64,000 bases of DNA from Variovorax sp. 679 (GCF_003952185.1 NZ_RXFS01000006.1:248001-312000); one strand, 5' to 3'. Counted from the first letter of the stretch, positions 33,693-42,313 are shown. The notes: generated from the letters alone by a model not told the origin. A program made the numbers and translations.

Positions 33693-34475
33693 TCAGGCGT
33701 GCGACGCGCAGCACGAACCGGCTGCCGGCTTCGCCTGCTGCGACTCGTAGCGGTCGTGGTGGCGGACCCACTCCATCTTGTGGGGCACGTCGCGCTCGCT
33801 GCGGCCCTTGGGCACGAGGTCCATCAGGCTGTACGCGCCCATCATCACTTCCACGCCGCGGCCGAAGGTCGAATAGGTGTGGAACACCTCGCCCGCGTCG
33901 TCCTTGCAGAACACGCTGACGCCGGGCGCCTCGGCCTGGGGAAAGGGCTGCATCGCGTAGTTGTAGTAGACCTTGCCGCTCGCCTGTTCCTCGGGCGTGA
34001 AGCTGACGCGGAAGTCGTAGTTGAAGTCGCTGCCGCCGGACGACACCCACCTGAACCGCCAGCCCATGCGCTCGCGGAAGCGCGCGATCTCGGCCAGCGG
34101 CGCGCGCGAGACGGCCACCATCGTGATGTCGCGAGCCGCCAGGTGCACGTTCATGCCGTCGGTGTGGTCGGCCATGTACGAGCAGCTCGGGCAGCCTTGC
34201 TCCCAGCCCGGGGCGAGCATGAAGTGCTGCACCAGCAGCTGGCGCCGGCCCTCGAACAACTCGGCCAGAGTGCGCTTGCCGTCGGGCGTGTCGAAGACGT
34301 AGTTCTTCCCGACACGCTCCCACGACAGCGCTCGGCGCTCGCGGGCGACTTCGTCGTGCAGGCGCATCAGCTCCTTTTCGCGCGCCAGCAGCGCCTTGCG
34401 CTCGGCGAGCCATTGCTCGCTGGAGACGATGGCGTGATTCGCAAGGCCCGCTTCGGTGATGGTTGCTGTGTTCAT
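33693..34475 (-). CDS. DUF899 family thioredoxin-like protein
   Basis: The 260-residue protein has the DUF899 pattern: helical start (SSEQWLAERKALLAREKELM), FDTPDGKRTLAELFEGRRQL, Cys95-Pro-Ser-Cys98 in GWEQGCPSCSYMADHTDG, and a C-terminal stretch with a CC pair. The fold is thioredoxin-like and the CPSC pair could be redox active. No signal peptide, so cytoplasmic. It follows the SRPBCC gene by nine bases. Real activity of the family is not established. Confidence 0.88.
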   Translation of the reverse strand: MNTATITEAGLANHAIVSSEQWLAERKALLAREKELMRLHDEVARERRALSWERVGKNYVFDTPDGKRTLAELFEGRRQLLVQHFMLAPGWEQGCPSCSYMADHTDGMNVHLAARDITMVAVSRAPLAEIARFRERMGWRFRWVSSGGSDFNYDFRVSFTPEEQASGKVYYNYAMQPFPQAEAPGVSVFCKDDAGEVFHTYSTFGRGVEVMMGAYSLMDLVPKGRSERDVPHKMEWVRHHDRYESQQAKPAAGSCCASHA

Positions 34476-34484
34476 GGTGCGCTC

Positions 34485-34943
34485 CTAGTGCCAGTCGCCG
34501 ATCAGGACGTCATTGGGTGCGGGCTCGCCCTTGCCCGTCTCCACGAGGCGCTTGAGGCTCATCATGAAGATCGCCCACTTGGTGCTGCAGTGGGCGGTGA
34601 ACTCGACCGCCTCGCGCCAGTTCTCGTGGCTGAAGTGGACGATGGTGAATTCGCCGTCCTGGTTCAGCCTGAACTTCGCGTCGGTGCCGATCCATTCCTC
34701 CGGCCCCGAGGTGAAGCGCCAGTGCACCTGCCTGTCGGGGTCGAGCGCCACCACCTGCATGCCCATGCCGCCGATGGTTTCCCCGCTCGGGGTGCTGAAG
34801 TTGAGCTCGAGATTGCCGCCGACTTCGGAGGCCCCGGTGGTCTCCTTGGTCCACCAGCCTGCCACGCCTTCGCGCGTTGCCAATGCGGCGTAGACCTTCG
34901 AGATGGGGGCCTTGATTCCGACCCTGTGAATGATGTCGATCAT
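34485..34943 (-). CDS. SRPBCC/AHSA1-like protein
   Basis: The 152-residue protein shows the START-like fold of the AHSA1 family: IIHRVGIKAPISKVYAALAT, GVAGWWTKETTGASEVGG and FTIVHFSHENWREAVEF. Such proteins bind hydrophobic ligands in a helix-grip pocket. ATG 34943 lies one base after the beta-propeller gene stop, so translation is probably coupled. A longer frame exists upstream but overlaps that gene. Confidence 0.88.
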   Translation of the reverse strand: MIDIIHRVGIKAPISKVYAALATREGVAGWWTKETTGASEVGGNLELNFSTPSGETIGGMGMQVVALDPDRQVHWRFTSGPEEWIGTDAKFRLNQDGEFTIVHFSHENWREAVEFTAHCSTKWAIFMMSLKRLVETGKGEPAPNDVLIGDWH

Positions 34944-34944
34944 G

Positions 34945-35625
34945 TCAATGCTCCGTGGAGTTGTGGGGACGGCGAACGACGCGGACCTTGCCGCTCTTGC
35001 CGCCGCCGGCATAGAAAAGACCGGCCCCGTCGGACTCGAGTCCGCTGACGCCGACGCCATGCGGCATCTCGAGCCGCTCGAGCACCGCGCCGCTCTGCGG
35101 ATCGATCCGGCGGATGTCGCTTTCCTCGGCCTCCCAGGTGCCGTGCCACAGCTCGCCGTCGACCCAGGTCACGCCGGTGACGAAACGGTTCGACTCGATG
35201 GTGCGCACGACCGCGCCGGTCTCGGGGTTGATCTGGTGGATCCGGCGGTCACGGTGCTGTCCCACCCAAAGGCTGCCCTCGGCCCATGTGAGCCCCGAGT
35301 CGCCGCCGTGGCCGGGCGAGGGAATCGACGACAGCACCTTGCCCGTGGCCGGGTCGATCTTGTCGATGCGCGATTCGGCGATCTGGTAGAGGTACTTGCC
35401 GTCGTAGGCCGTGCCGGCGTCGCAGGGGGTGTCCAGCGTTTGCTCGGTCTCGCCGCTGGCCGGGTTGAAGGCGACCAGCCTGGCGCCGGTGGCGGCCCAG
35501 ACGCGCCGGCCGTCGTAGGTCACGCCGGCTACCTGGGTGGCGTCGGGGAAAGGGCCGTACTCGCGCACGATCTCGGCTGCCCGCACGGTGGGCCTTTTCT
35601 TGCCCGTCTTGTTGTCGCTGCTCAT
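34945..35625 (-). CDS. beta-propeller protein, PQQ/Vgb-like repeats
   Basis: The 226-residue protein is made of repeated 40-residue blades with motifs such as VAGVTYDGRRVWAATGARLV, KIDPATGKVLSSIPSPG, LTWAEGSLWVGQHRDRRI and VTWVDGELWHGTWEAEES. It is a short propeller of the virginiamycin-lyase/glutaminyl-cyclotransferase type. No signal peptide is seen. It probably binds a ligand or partner within this operon; no catalytic residues were recognised. Confidence 0.8.
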   Translation of the reverse strand: MSSDNKTGKKRPTVRAAEIVREYGPFPDATQVAGVTYDGRRVWAATGARLVAFNPASGETEQTLDTPCDAGTAYDGKYLYQIAESRIDKIDPATGKVLSSIPSPGHGGDSGLTWAEGSLWVGQHRDRRIHQINPETGAVVRTIESNRFVTGVTWVDGELWHGTWEAEESDIRRIDPQSGAVLERLEMPHGVGVSGLESDGAGLFYAGGGKSGKVRVVRRPHNSTEH

Positions 35626-35671
35626 CGATGGCTCCTTGTGAAACGCCTCGGATCGGCGCCTGGAGCCAACT

Positions 35672-36892
35672 CTATTCAATCGGCAGCGCGGCGGGGAGTA
35701 ACAAGATCGTCGTGAATCCCGCCAGCGGTGGTGCCAGCCACTTCTGCGCGCGTGCCTTGCCGATGGAGCGAACCCGCTCTTCCGCCTCCAGCTCGACGAG
35801 CGCGCGCTGCACCGTGCGCTGGCTGGCCCCCAGCGCCAGCGCAAGGGCCGAGGTGGACCAGGCCGCGCCATCGGACAGCAGCGCCACCAGCGAAGCCTGG
35901 TCGCCGTCGATGGGCGGTGCCAGCACGGCAACGCCGCGCCCGTCGTGCGGCTTGAGCACGAAGCCTCGCGGCGTGGCCTCGATGCCCGCGAGGCCGGCGA
36001 CGAGCGCGCGCAGCCGGCCGATCTCGACGCGCAGGCGTGCGCGGTGCGTCTCGTCGGGGTGGCGGGTGCGGAATGCGCTTTCGATCAGCGCTTCGCGATC
36101 CACGTCGCCGGGCCAGGCCTGCGCCAGCGAGCGCGCCAGGGCGAACAGCACCGGCCGTCGCGCCAGCGGCAGCCACGCATCGCCGGCACCCAGGCCGCGG
36201 CGGCAGGCGTCGATCACCAGCGTGTCGGAGGCGAGGAGGGCGGCGACTTCATCGAGGCGCAACGCTTGTTCGCCGTTCGCGTCGAGTCGCCGGGCGGCCG
36301 GGCGATCGAATGCCGCCAGCGCCTCGGCCACTTCGGCGAGCAAGGCAGGCACGCGCGCGCGAGCTGCCGCATCGTGTGCGCGGGACAGCGCGGCCCGTGC
36401 GGGAACGATGCGCAGCGAGCGAAGCGCCAGTTCGGCCGTGGCCAGCTCGGCCACGGCCATCAGCGACGGCGGCAGGCCGCGCGCATCGAGCTGCGCGAGC
36501 GCGGCTTCCGCCTCGCCGAGGCGGCCGAGCAACAGGAGCCGGCGCGCGGCGATCAATCGGGCTTGCAACGCGTTGGCGTGGTCGTCGTGTGCTTCCAGCG
36601 CGGCAGCGGCAGCCGTCAGCGAACGCGGTGAGCCGCCGAGATCGCGCATGGCCAGCGCCACCTCGGCCTCTGCGACGATGCAGCGGGCGCGTGAATGCTC
36701 CTCGTGCGTGCCGAAGCCGCGCGCGGCTCGCCGCAGCAGTTCGCGGGCGCGCGGATGCTCGCCGAGCTGCGCCATCGCGATGCCGCGCAGCGCCAGCGCC
36801 GGCGGGTCGTCGCGCAGGGCGACCCGCTTGAGGGCACCGAGTGCATCGCCGGCGGCGAGGGCGCGGGCGGAGGCGGCGATCAGGGAATCCAT
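35672..36892 (-). CDS. transcriptional regulator with helical repeats and winged helix
   Basis: The 406-residue protein has an Ala/Leu/Arg-rich, TPR-like helical N-terminal part (about 1-200). The C-terminal part looks like a winged helix (about 335-395: WSTSALALALGASQRTVQRA, LEAEERVRSIGKARAQKW). A SARP/OmpR-like stretch (LRVEIGRLRALVAGLAG) lies between. It is the first gene of the five-gene operon and probably controls it. No signal or membrane segment. Confidence 0.75.
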   Translation of the reverse strand: MDSLIAASARALAAGDALGALKRVALRDDPPALALRGIAMAQLGEHPRARELLRRAARGFGTHEEHSRARCIVAEAEVALAMRDLGGSPRSLTAAAAALEAHDDHANALQARLIAARRLLLLGRLGEAEAALAQLDARGLPPSLMAVAELATAELALRSLRIVPARAALSRAHDAAARARVPALLAEVAEALAAFDRPAARRLDANGEQALRLDEVAALLASDTLVIDACRRGLGAGDAWLPLARRPVLFALARSLAQAWPGDVDREALIESAFRTRHPDETHRARLRVEIGRLRALVAGLAGIEATPRGFVLKPHDGRGVAVLAPPIDGDQASLVALLSDGAAWSTSALALALGASQRTVQRALVELEAEERVRSIGKARAQKWLAPPLAGFTTILLLPAALPIE

Positions 36893-36946
36893 GGCGACAG
36901 GTTACCTTGGCGCCGTGCCTCCTTCGCGGCGGAGGCCGTGGGCCGC

Positions 36947-37354
36947 TCAGGTGCCGGCGTCGCCTTCGGGCAGCTTCGCAATCACCTTGACCTCGAACTG
37001 GAAGCCGTAGAGCCATGTCACGCCGATGCCGGTCAGCGTCGGGTGCGGCGGGCCGCCCCAGTATTCCGCCACCACCTTCCAGATCGTTTCGAACTTCGAT
37101 TCGGGGTCGACGATGAAGACGGTCGCGTCGATCACGTCGTCGAAGGTGCAGCCAGCGGCCGACAGGATGGCGTTGAGGTTCTCGAAGGCGAGGCGGACCT
37201 GTGCTTCAAGGTCGGGCTCGGGCGAGCCGTCGGGGCGGCTGCCTACCTGCCCCGAGACGAACAGGAAGCCGTTGGACCGAATGGCCGGCGAATAGCGGTT
37301 CTTTTCATAGAGCGCCTGGCGCCCGGCGGGAAAGACGACGTCGCGTGGAGTCAT
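36947..37354 (-). CDS. RidA/YjgF family protein
   Basis: The 135-residue protein matches the RidA family: RYSPAIRSNGFLFVSGQVGS, EAQVRLAFENLNAILSAAG and DDVIDATVFIVDPESKFETI. Typical members deaminate reactive enamines or imines; divergent ones act in catabolic pathways. The usual late Arg-containing motif is replaced by a PTLTGIGVTWLYGFQFEVKV segment, so it may be a divergent type. It is divergent from the LysR gene at 37501. Confidence 0.88.
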   Translation of the reverse strand: MTPRDVVFPAGRQALYEKNRYSPAIRSNGFLFVSGQVGSRPDGSPEPDLEAQVRLAFENLNAILSAAGCTFDDVIDATVFIVDPESKFETIWKVVAEYWGGPPHPTLTGIGVTWLYGFQFEVKVIAKLPEGDAGT

Positions 37355-37469
37355 GGATGGATTGCCTTTTTCCTTGCTTCTCGAATGGGTCGAAGCCGAC
37401 CCGGTGATGACGATGCAGGGACTTTAGGCAGCCGCGACGCGCGGATAAACGGGCAAGGCCAACAATCAC

Positions 37470-37488
37470 TGTTTGAGGAATCCAAACA
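37470..37488. promoter_or_regulatory. inverted repeat TGTTTG-N7-CAAACA, LysR-box candidate
   Basis: A perfect 6-bp inverted repeat with a seven-base spacer ends 12 bp before the LysR start at 37501. It also lies in the divergent gap to the RidA gene. It fits the T-N11-A pattern of LysR boxes. Confidence 0.45.
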
Positions 37489-37500
37489 ATCGGAGCAGAC

Positions 37501-38469
37501 ATGGACCGTTTCGATGCAATGCAGGCGTTCGCCCGTGTGGTGGAGGCGGGGAGCTTCACCAAGGCGGCACAGACGCTGCACATGAGCAAGACCACCGTGA
37601 CGCAGCTGGTGCAGCAGCTGGAGGCGAGGCTGCGCGTGAAGCTGCTCAACCGCACCACGCGCAAGGTCAACGTCACGGCCGACGGCGCGGCCTACTACGA
37701 GCGCGTGGTGCGCCTGCTGGCCGACATGGACGACGCCGAGACCAGCCTGTCGGCCGCATCGGCTTCACCGAGGGGGCGACTGCGGGTCGATGTGCCCAGC
37801 CCGCTGGCCCGGATGATCCTGGTGCCGGCATTGCCAGCGTTCCATGCGCGGCATCCCGACATCCAGCTCGACATGGGCGTGAGCGACCGCGTGGTGGACC
37901 TGATCGGCGAGAACGTGGATTGCGTCGTGCGCGGCGGCGAACTCACCGACCAGTCGCTGGTGGCGCGCCACGTGGGCGACCTGCAGCTCGGGGTCTATGC
38001 GGCGCCGGACTATCTGGAGCGCGCCGGCATGCCCTTGCACCCGAAGGAGCTGGAGGACACGCATCACCGCATCGTGGGGTTCCTGTGGTCGCGCACCGGA
38101 AGGAGCCTTCCGTACGCGATGCACCGTGACGCAGAGAGCGTGGTCGTACATGGGCGCCATGTGCTGTCGGTGGATGACGGCAATGCCTATCTGGCGGCTG
38201 GCCTCGCCGGCCTTGGCGTTCTCTGGCTGCCGGACTACATGTCCGGCGCGCACGTCGCAAGCGGCGAACTGGTGCCGCTGTTCGAGGACTGGCGGCTCGA
38301 CCCGATGCCGCTGTACCTCGCCTTCCCGCCGAACCGGCACGTCAGCGCCAAGCTGCGCGTGTTCATCGACTGGGTTGCCGGATTGATGGCGCTGCATGCG
38401 CCGGTTGCCACCCGGCCGCCTGTTTCGGCTTCGGCCACACGCCCGAGCAGTAGAGCGCCCATGCGATGA
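37501..38469 (+). CDS. LysR family regulator
   Basis: The 322-residue protein begins MDRFDAMQAFARVVEAGSFT, a LysR subgroup related to the CrgA/DsdC-like regulators. It has a winged helix at 1-60 (HMSKTTVTQLVQQLEARLRV, LLNRTTRKVNVTADG) and an effector domain (DMGVSDRVVDLIGENVDCVV). Its last 36 codons overlap the convergent DoxX-type gene by 107 bp, and the tail is Pro/Ser/Arg-rich, so the C-terminus may be a late extension. It is divergent from the RidA gene. Confidence 0.92.
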   Translation: MDRFDAMQAFARVVEAGSFTKAAQTLHMSKTTVTQLVQQLEARLRVKLLNRTTRKVNVTADGAAYYERVVRLLADMDDAETSLSAASASPRGRLRVDVPSPLARMILVPALPAFHARHPDIQLDMGVSDRVVDLIGENVDCVVRGGELTDQSLVARHVGDLQLGVYAAPDYLERAGMPLHPKELEDTHHRIVGFLWSRTGRSLPYAMHRDAESVVVHGRHVLSVDDGNAYLAAGLAGLGVLWLPDYMSGAHVASGELVPLFEDWRLDPMPLYLAFPPNRHVSAKLRVFIDWVAGLMALHAPVATRPPVSASATRPSSRAPMR

Positions 38470-38911
38470 ACACGGGCTGGAACAACGGGCGGATCCAGAA
38501 GTACCAGGCGCCGAAGTCCAGGCCTTGCACCGTCTGCCCCTTGAGCGCGACGTTGATGTTCGCTGCCACCACGCAGACCAGCATCACCGACAGCCATATG
38601 CCGGCCTGCCTCTGCAGGTTCGGCAGGCCCAGGCGCTTGTAGACCGAAACGGAAATGAGCAGTCCCAGCCCCCCGGAAAGCTCGGCCGCACCGGTCAGGT
38701 AGACCCATGCCAGTGCGTGGTCGGCGAGGGCGTCGGGAATCATCGGCGCATAGCGCGTCGATGCGCTCACGAAATGGTCGACGCCGGTGAACAGGAAGCC
38801 GAGGCCCATGCCCCAGCGCATCGCCCCGCGCAGGTCGAGCGGGCGCTTCAGCAGGCGCGAGACCGCCCAGGCAACCGCACCGAAGGAACAGATGAAAAGG
38901 AGAAAGCTCAT
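38363..38911 (-). CDS. DoxX-like integral membrane protein
   Basis: The 182-residue protein has four to five hydrophobic segments and a DoxX-like layout (GMGLGFLFTGVDHFVSA, LTGAAELSGGLGLLISVSVY, WLSVMLVCVVAANINVALKG). Family members are found in oxidoreductase or transport contexts, but the role is poorly known. A strong promoter with an overlapping inverted repeat lies just upstream, and a TetR gene is divergent, so it is likely repressed by that regulator. Confidence 0.8.
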   Translation of the reverse strand: MSFLLFICSFGAVAWAVSRLLKRPLDLRGAMRWGMGLGFLFTGVDHFVSASTRYAPMIPDALADHALAWVYLTGAAELSGGLGLLISVSVYKRLGLPNLQRQAGIWLSVMLVCVVAANINVALKGQTVQGLDFGAWYFWIRPLFQPVFIAWALYCSGVWPKPKQAAGWQPAHAAPSIRQPSR

Positions 38912-38932
38912 GATGCGTGTGCTATGTTTGCG

Positions 38933-38970
38933 GTGGAAACATTATTGGATTGAATTGTTTCCACTGTCAA
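38933..38970 (-). promoter_or_regulatory. promoter of the DoxX-like gene overlapped by a TetR operator candidate
   Basis: On the minus strand TTGACA (38970-38965) and AATAAT (38946-38941) are separated by 18 bp, close to the sigma-70 consensus. A perfect 9-bp inverted repeat, GTGGAAACA (38933-38941) and TGTTTCCAC (38956-38964), covers the -10 box edge and the spacer. Binding there would block the polymerase. The divergent TetR gene starts 16 bp further on. Confidence 0.7.
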
Positions 38971-38986
38971 CATAAAGCCATTGCCC

Positions 38987-39607
38987 ATGAGCACTTCATA
39001 TCACCACGGCGACCTGAAAGCCGTTCTTCTGGCATACGCACGCGAGCAGATGGAGCGCGACAGCCTCGACGGCCTGTCGATGCGCGAGATGGCCAAGGCC
39101 GTCGGGGTTTCGCATACGGCGGCGTACCGCCATTTCCAGGACAAGCGCGCGCTGATGGAGGCCGTGGCGCTGCAGGGTTTCGAGGAGATGTTGGCTGGCT
39201 GCGAATCGGCGATAGAAGCCGTTGCTCCCGCCGAATCGCGCTCGAGGCTCAAGGCATGCGGCCGCGCCTATGTCGGCTTCGGGCTGAAATCGCCCCGGCT
39301 GCTGGCCCACATGTTCGGCGCGGTCTCGCAGTCGCAGTCGAACGAGGAATTGGTGCGGGCCGGGGCCCGGCTCTTCGATCTCCTGCTCGGGCTGGTCGCC
39401 GCGGGCCAGGCGGACGGCACGTTCCGCACGGGCGATGCGAGGCAGCTGTCACACACATGCTGGGCCATGGTGCATGGCCTTTCCGCATTGCTGGGCGTCG
39501 GCGTGTTGCGAACCCCGACGGCCGAGCTGGAGGCCTTGCATCTCAGCGCAGAGCAGGCACTGGATGTTCTGCTCGACGGCATGGCTGCAACGGTCGCGCC
39601 GCGCTGA
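38987..39607 (+). CDS. TetR family regulator
   Basis: The 206-residue protein starts STSYHHGDLKAVLLAYAREQ and has a TetR helix-turn-helix at about 10-55 (DGLSMREMAKAVGVSHTAAY, RHFQDKRALMEAVALQGF), then a TetR_C-type ligand domain. ATG 38987 was chosen over an in-frame TTG two codons upstream. It likely represses the divergent DoxX-type gene through the inverted repeat in their shared gap and may control itself. Confidence 0.92.
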   Translation: MSTSYHHGDLKAVLLAYAREQMERDSLDGLSMREMAKAVGVSHTAAYRHFQDKRALMEAVALQGFEEMLAGCESAIEAVAPAESRSRLKACGRAYVGFGLKSPRLLAHMFGAVSQSQSNEELVRAGARLFDLLLGLVAAGQADGTFRTGDARQLSHTCWAMVHGLSALLGVGVLRTPTAELEALHLSAEQALDVLLDGMAATVAPR

Positions 39608-39730
39608 GGGCGCAACGCACGCGCTGTGCACAGCTTGCACAGCACTTGTCGCAGCTCCAGCCTAGGCGCAGGGCGGGGCTGTTCCTAGACTTTCCCCATC
39701 ACTTTCGATGGATCTCAAGGAACAGCACAC

Positions 39731-40450
39731 ATGTCTATGTCACAAGGACTTTCTCGCCGCGGACTCATGAGCGCATTGGCCCTGCCTTGCGCCGCAGGCA
39801 TCGTCGGCGCCTCACCGGCTGCTGCTGCATCGCCGACCGCGCCGACGCCAACCATCCGCGCCATGTCGGGCGCGCAGCCGAGGCGGCAGCTGAGCCGCAG
39901 CGCCACGGCCTTGCTGGTGATCGATTTCCAGAACGAGTATTTCACCGGCCGCATGCCGATCGCCGATGGATCGCGCGCCGCGTCCCAGACGAAGCGCCTC
40001 CTGGCCTGGGCGGACGAACACGCCGTTCCCGTGTTCCAGATACAGCACGTGGCGCCAGCAGGCTCCGCGACTTTCGCGCAGGACGGCGAGAGCGTGAAGT
40101 TCCATCCGGACATGCGACCCAGGGCACGGGACAAGGTCGTGCAGAAGAGCACCGTCAGCGTCTTCGCAAGCACCGACATCGCGCAGCAACTGAGAGCGGC
40201 CCGCGTCCAGACGCTCGTGATCGCCGGCCTCATGACGCACGCATGCGTGGCCGGGGCGGCCCGCGACGGTGCGGCGCAGGGCTTCGAGGTGGTGGTGTCG
40301 TCCGATGCCACGGCAACCCGCTCGATCCGCCGCGAGAACGGCGACACCGTTTCGCACGACAGCCTTCACCGTGCGGCACTGGCCGAGGTCGAAGACACCT
40401 TCGGCGACGTGCTGACCACCTCGCAGATCCTGGCCTTGCCGCTTGCCTGA
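39731..40450 (+). CDS. Tat-exported isochorismatase-like cysteine hydrolase
   Basis: The 239-residue protein starts with a twin-arginine signal (LSRRGLMSALALPCAAG). An isochorismatase fold follows with the Asp65-Lys139-Cys172 triad seen in LLVIDFQNEYF, KVVQKSTVSVF and GLMTHACVAGA. It should hydrolyse an amide or vinyl ether outside the cytoplasm, for example a nicotinamidase-like reaction. Export is unusual for the family. It lies 39 bp upstream of a LysR gene on the same strand. Confidence 0.88.
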   Translation: MSMSQGLSRRGLMSALALPCAAGIVGASPAAAASPTAPTPTIRAMSGAQPRRQLSRSATALLVIDFQNEYFTGRMPIADGSRAASQTKRLLAWADEHAVPVFQIQHVAPAGSATFAQDGESVKFHPDMRPRARDKVVQKSTVSVFASTDIAQQLRAARVQTLVIAGLMTHACVAGAARDGAAQGFEVVVSSDATATRSIRRENGDTVSHDSLHRAALAEVEDTFGDVLTTSQILALPLA

Positions 40451-40489
40451 AAATGCGAACGATCTGAGGTTCCCGCAGGAGGGCGGCGC

Positions 40490-41377
40490 ATGGATCAGGT
40501 GAAGGCGATGCGCGCCTTTCAACGTATCGCGCAGGCGAAGAGTCTTACGTCCGCGGCGCAGTCGCTGGACACCACGCACTCCAGCCTGTCACGACAGTTG
40601 CAGGCGCTGGAGAAATCGCTCGGCACGCAGCTTGTGCGGCGTGACACGCGCGGCATCACGCTGACCGAGGCGGGCGAGCGCTACCACGCCGCATGCGCGG
40701 ACATCCTTTCACGGCTCGATGCGGCCCACGCGGATGCGGCGGCAGACGGCAAGGCGCCCTCCGGCACGCTGAAGGTGAGCATGCCGCTGGCGATCGCCAC
40801 GCTCGACCTGCCGCAATGGCTGCCGGCGTTCCAGTCGCGTCATCCGGGTATCCGGCTGGAGGCGGTCTGCACCGACCGCTTCACGAAGCTGGTTGCCGAG
40901 GGCATCGATGTCGCCCTGCGCATCAGCGCCGGCCTCGAGGACGCCTCGATGATGGCGAGGACGCTGGCGGTCTCCGACATGGTGCTGGTCGCGGCGCCGC
41001 GCTACCTTGTCGAGCAGGGCATGCCGCTGTCGCCGGAAGAGCTGGCCGCGCACGAGTGCCTGCTTCACAACGGGCCGGAAAGCCCCTCGCACTGGACGCT
41101 GCACATGTCCGATGGCCGGCAGCAGGCGTTCAGGCCCCAGGCTCGCTTCTCATGCGACACGGTCACGGCGCTGTACTCGGCCGCGAAGTGCGGGCTGGGC
41201 ATTGCCGCGCTCACGTGGCACACGGTCCGCGCCGATCTGCAGTCGGGCGCCCTGGTCCGCGTGCTGCCGGATGTCACGCTCGGGCAGCGCACCTACGCCG
41301 CGCTTTACCCCCGCACGCGGCACGTCCGTCCGGCGGTGCGCGCCTTCATCGATTTCATGGCGGGCCACTACCGGTAG
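40490..41377 (+). CDS. LysR family regulator
   Basis: The 295-residue protein begins MDQVKAMRAFQRIAQAKSLT and has a LysR winged helix (TTHSSLSRQLQALEKSLG, LVRRDTRGITLTEAGERY) and a standard effector domain (SMPLAIATLDLPQWLPAFQS, LRISAGLEDASMMARTLAVS). It follows the isochorismatase-like gene closely, so the two may share a transcript; the regulator could control the hydrolase or itself. Confidence 0.92.
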   Translation: MDQVKAMRAFQRIAQAKSLTSAAQSLDTTHSSLSRQLQALEKSLGTQLVRRDTRGITLTEAGERYHAACADILSRLDAAHADAAADGKAPSGTLKVSMPLAIATLDLPQWLPAFQSRHPGIRLEAVCTDRFTKLVAEGIDVALRISAGLEDASMMARTLAVSDMVLVAAPRYLVEQGMPLSPEELAAHECLLHNGPESPSHWTLHMSDGRQQAFRPQARFSCDTVTALYSAAKCGLGIAALTWHTVRADLQSGALVRVLPDVTLGQRTYAALYPRTRHVRPAVRAFIDFMAGHYR

Positions 41378-41399
41378 CCGGAGTTCCAGCGTCGGCTAC
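41374..41399. terminator. hairpin between convergent LysR and hydrolase genes
   Basis: GTAGCCG (41374-41380) and CGGCTAC (41393-41399) form a perfect 7-bp stem with a 12-base loop, spanning both stop codons. There is no T-run on either side, so it is a weak or factor-dependent terminator at best. Confidence 0.3.
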
Positions 41400-42232
41400 G
41401 CCACCTTCGGCTCGGAAAGAACCGAGGTCAGCGCGAAGTCGACGAGGTGCAGCCAGGTCGCTTCCAGGTCCATGATGCTGTGATGGTCGGAGGCGGGAAC
41501 GGTCTGCACGCTGACCGGCGTGGGCCACGCCGCGATGAGCTTCTGCGAGCGCTCGGGCAGCACGACGTCGTCGCTCTCGGCCAGCAGCACCTGGGTCTTC
41601 GCGGCGACCTCCTTGCAGTGCTCCAGCGAATTGAACTGGTGCCGCAGCAGCAGCGCCAGCGGCACGAGCGGAAAGCGCTTCTTCGCCACTTCCAGCATCG
41701 AGTCGTAGGGCGTCACCAGCTGCAGGCTCGCGAAGTCCTGCCGCGCCGCGAGCTGGATGGCCACGCCCGTGCCCAGGCTGCGCCCGACCACGTGCAGGCG
41801 CGCGTGCGGAAAGGCCTTGCGCAGGTGCCTGGCGAACTGGCTGGCGTCCTGCACGGAAGCGATCTCGGAGGGGTGTCCCTGCGAATCGGCCACGCCGCGG
41901 TAGTTGACCGCCGCGAAGCCGAAGCCCTCGGGCAGCCAGTGCAGCGTCCGGGCCGTGGCGCGAACGTCTTCGCCCCGTCCGGCGAAGTAGATGAACAGGT
42001 CCTGCAGCGCCTCCTCGCCCTGCGGGTGGTAGACGTAGCCGCGGACCATGCCGCCCGGCACGGTGTGGGAGTAGGTCGAGAAATCGTCGGACAGCGGAAC
42101 GACCGGCAGCTTTCGGGCGTTGAACAGGATGTGCCCCTGGCGCGTGGCGAGAAGCGTCCAGTACGCGGCGATGCTTCCGATCGCGGCGGCCGAAGCGGAC
42201 AGGGCAATGCGGGCTGCTTTGTTGGATGGCAA
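41396..42232 (-). CDS. membrane-anchored alpha/beta hydrolase
   Basis: The 278-residue protein has an N-terminal hydrophobic anchor or signal (IALSASAAAIGSIAAYWTLL) and an alpha/beta hydrolase fold: IYFAGRGEDV, FAAVNYRGVADSQG, nucleophile elbow VVGRSLGTGVA, late PASDHHSIMDLE with the His. No ATG fits; the TTG at 42232 has a GGAG ribosome site about eight bases upstream. It is related to serine-hydrolase proteins of the BEM46/YqkD kind. Substrate unknown. Confidence 0.82.
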   Translation of the reverse strand: MPSNKAARIALSASAAAIGSIAAYWTLLATRQGHILFNARKLPVVPLSDDFSTYSHTVPGGMVRGYVYHPQGEEALQDLFIYFAGRGEDVRATARTLHWLPEGFGFAAVNYRGVADSQGHPSEIASVQDASQFARHLRKAFPHARLHVVGRSLGTGVAIQLAARQDFASLQLVTPYDSMLEVAKKRFPLVPLALLLRHQFNSLEHCKEVAAKTQVLLAESDDVVLPERSQKLIAAWPTPVSVQTVPASDHHSIMDLEATWLHLVDFALTSVLSEPKVA

Positions 42233-42313
42233 ATTGGGCTCCGGGAGAAAGGCTGGCGCCTAGTTTCGCCTCTTTCTCCAGCAGGGCCCCTTTCCGGTCT
42301 TTTCGGTCTTTTT

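Noticed and set aside
42244..42282. GGAGAAAG/CTTTCTCC inverted repeat between the hydrolase and chemoreceptor genes as a terminator
   Set aside because: There is a long loop and no T-run on the transcribed strand, and it overlaps the hydrolase's ribosome-site region.
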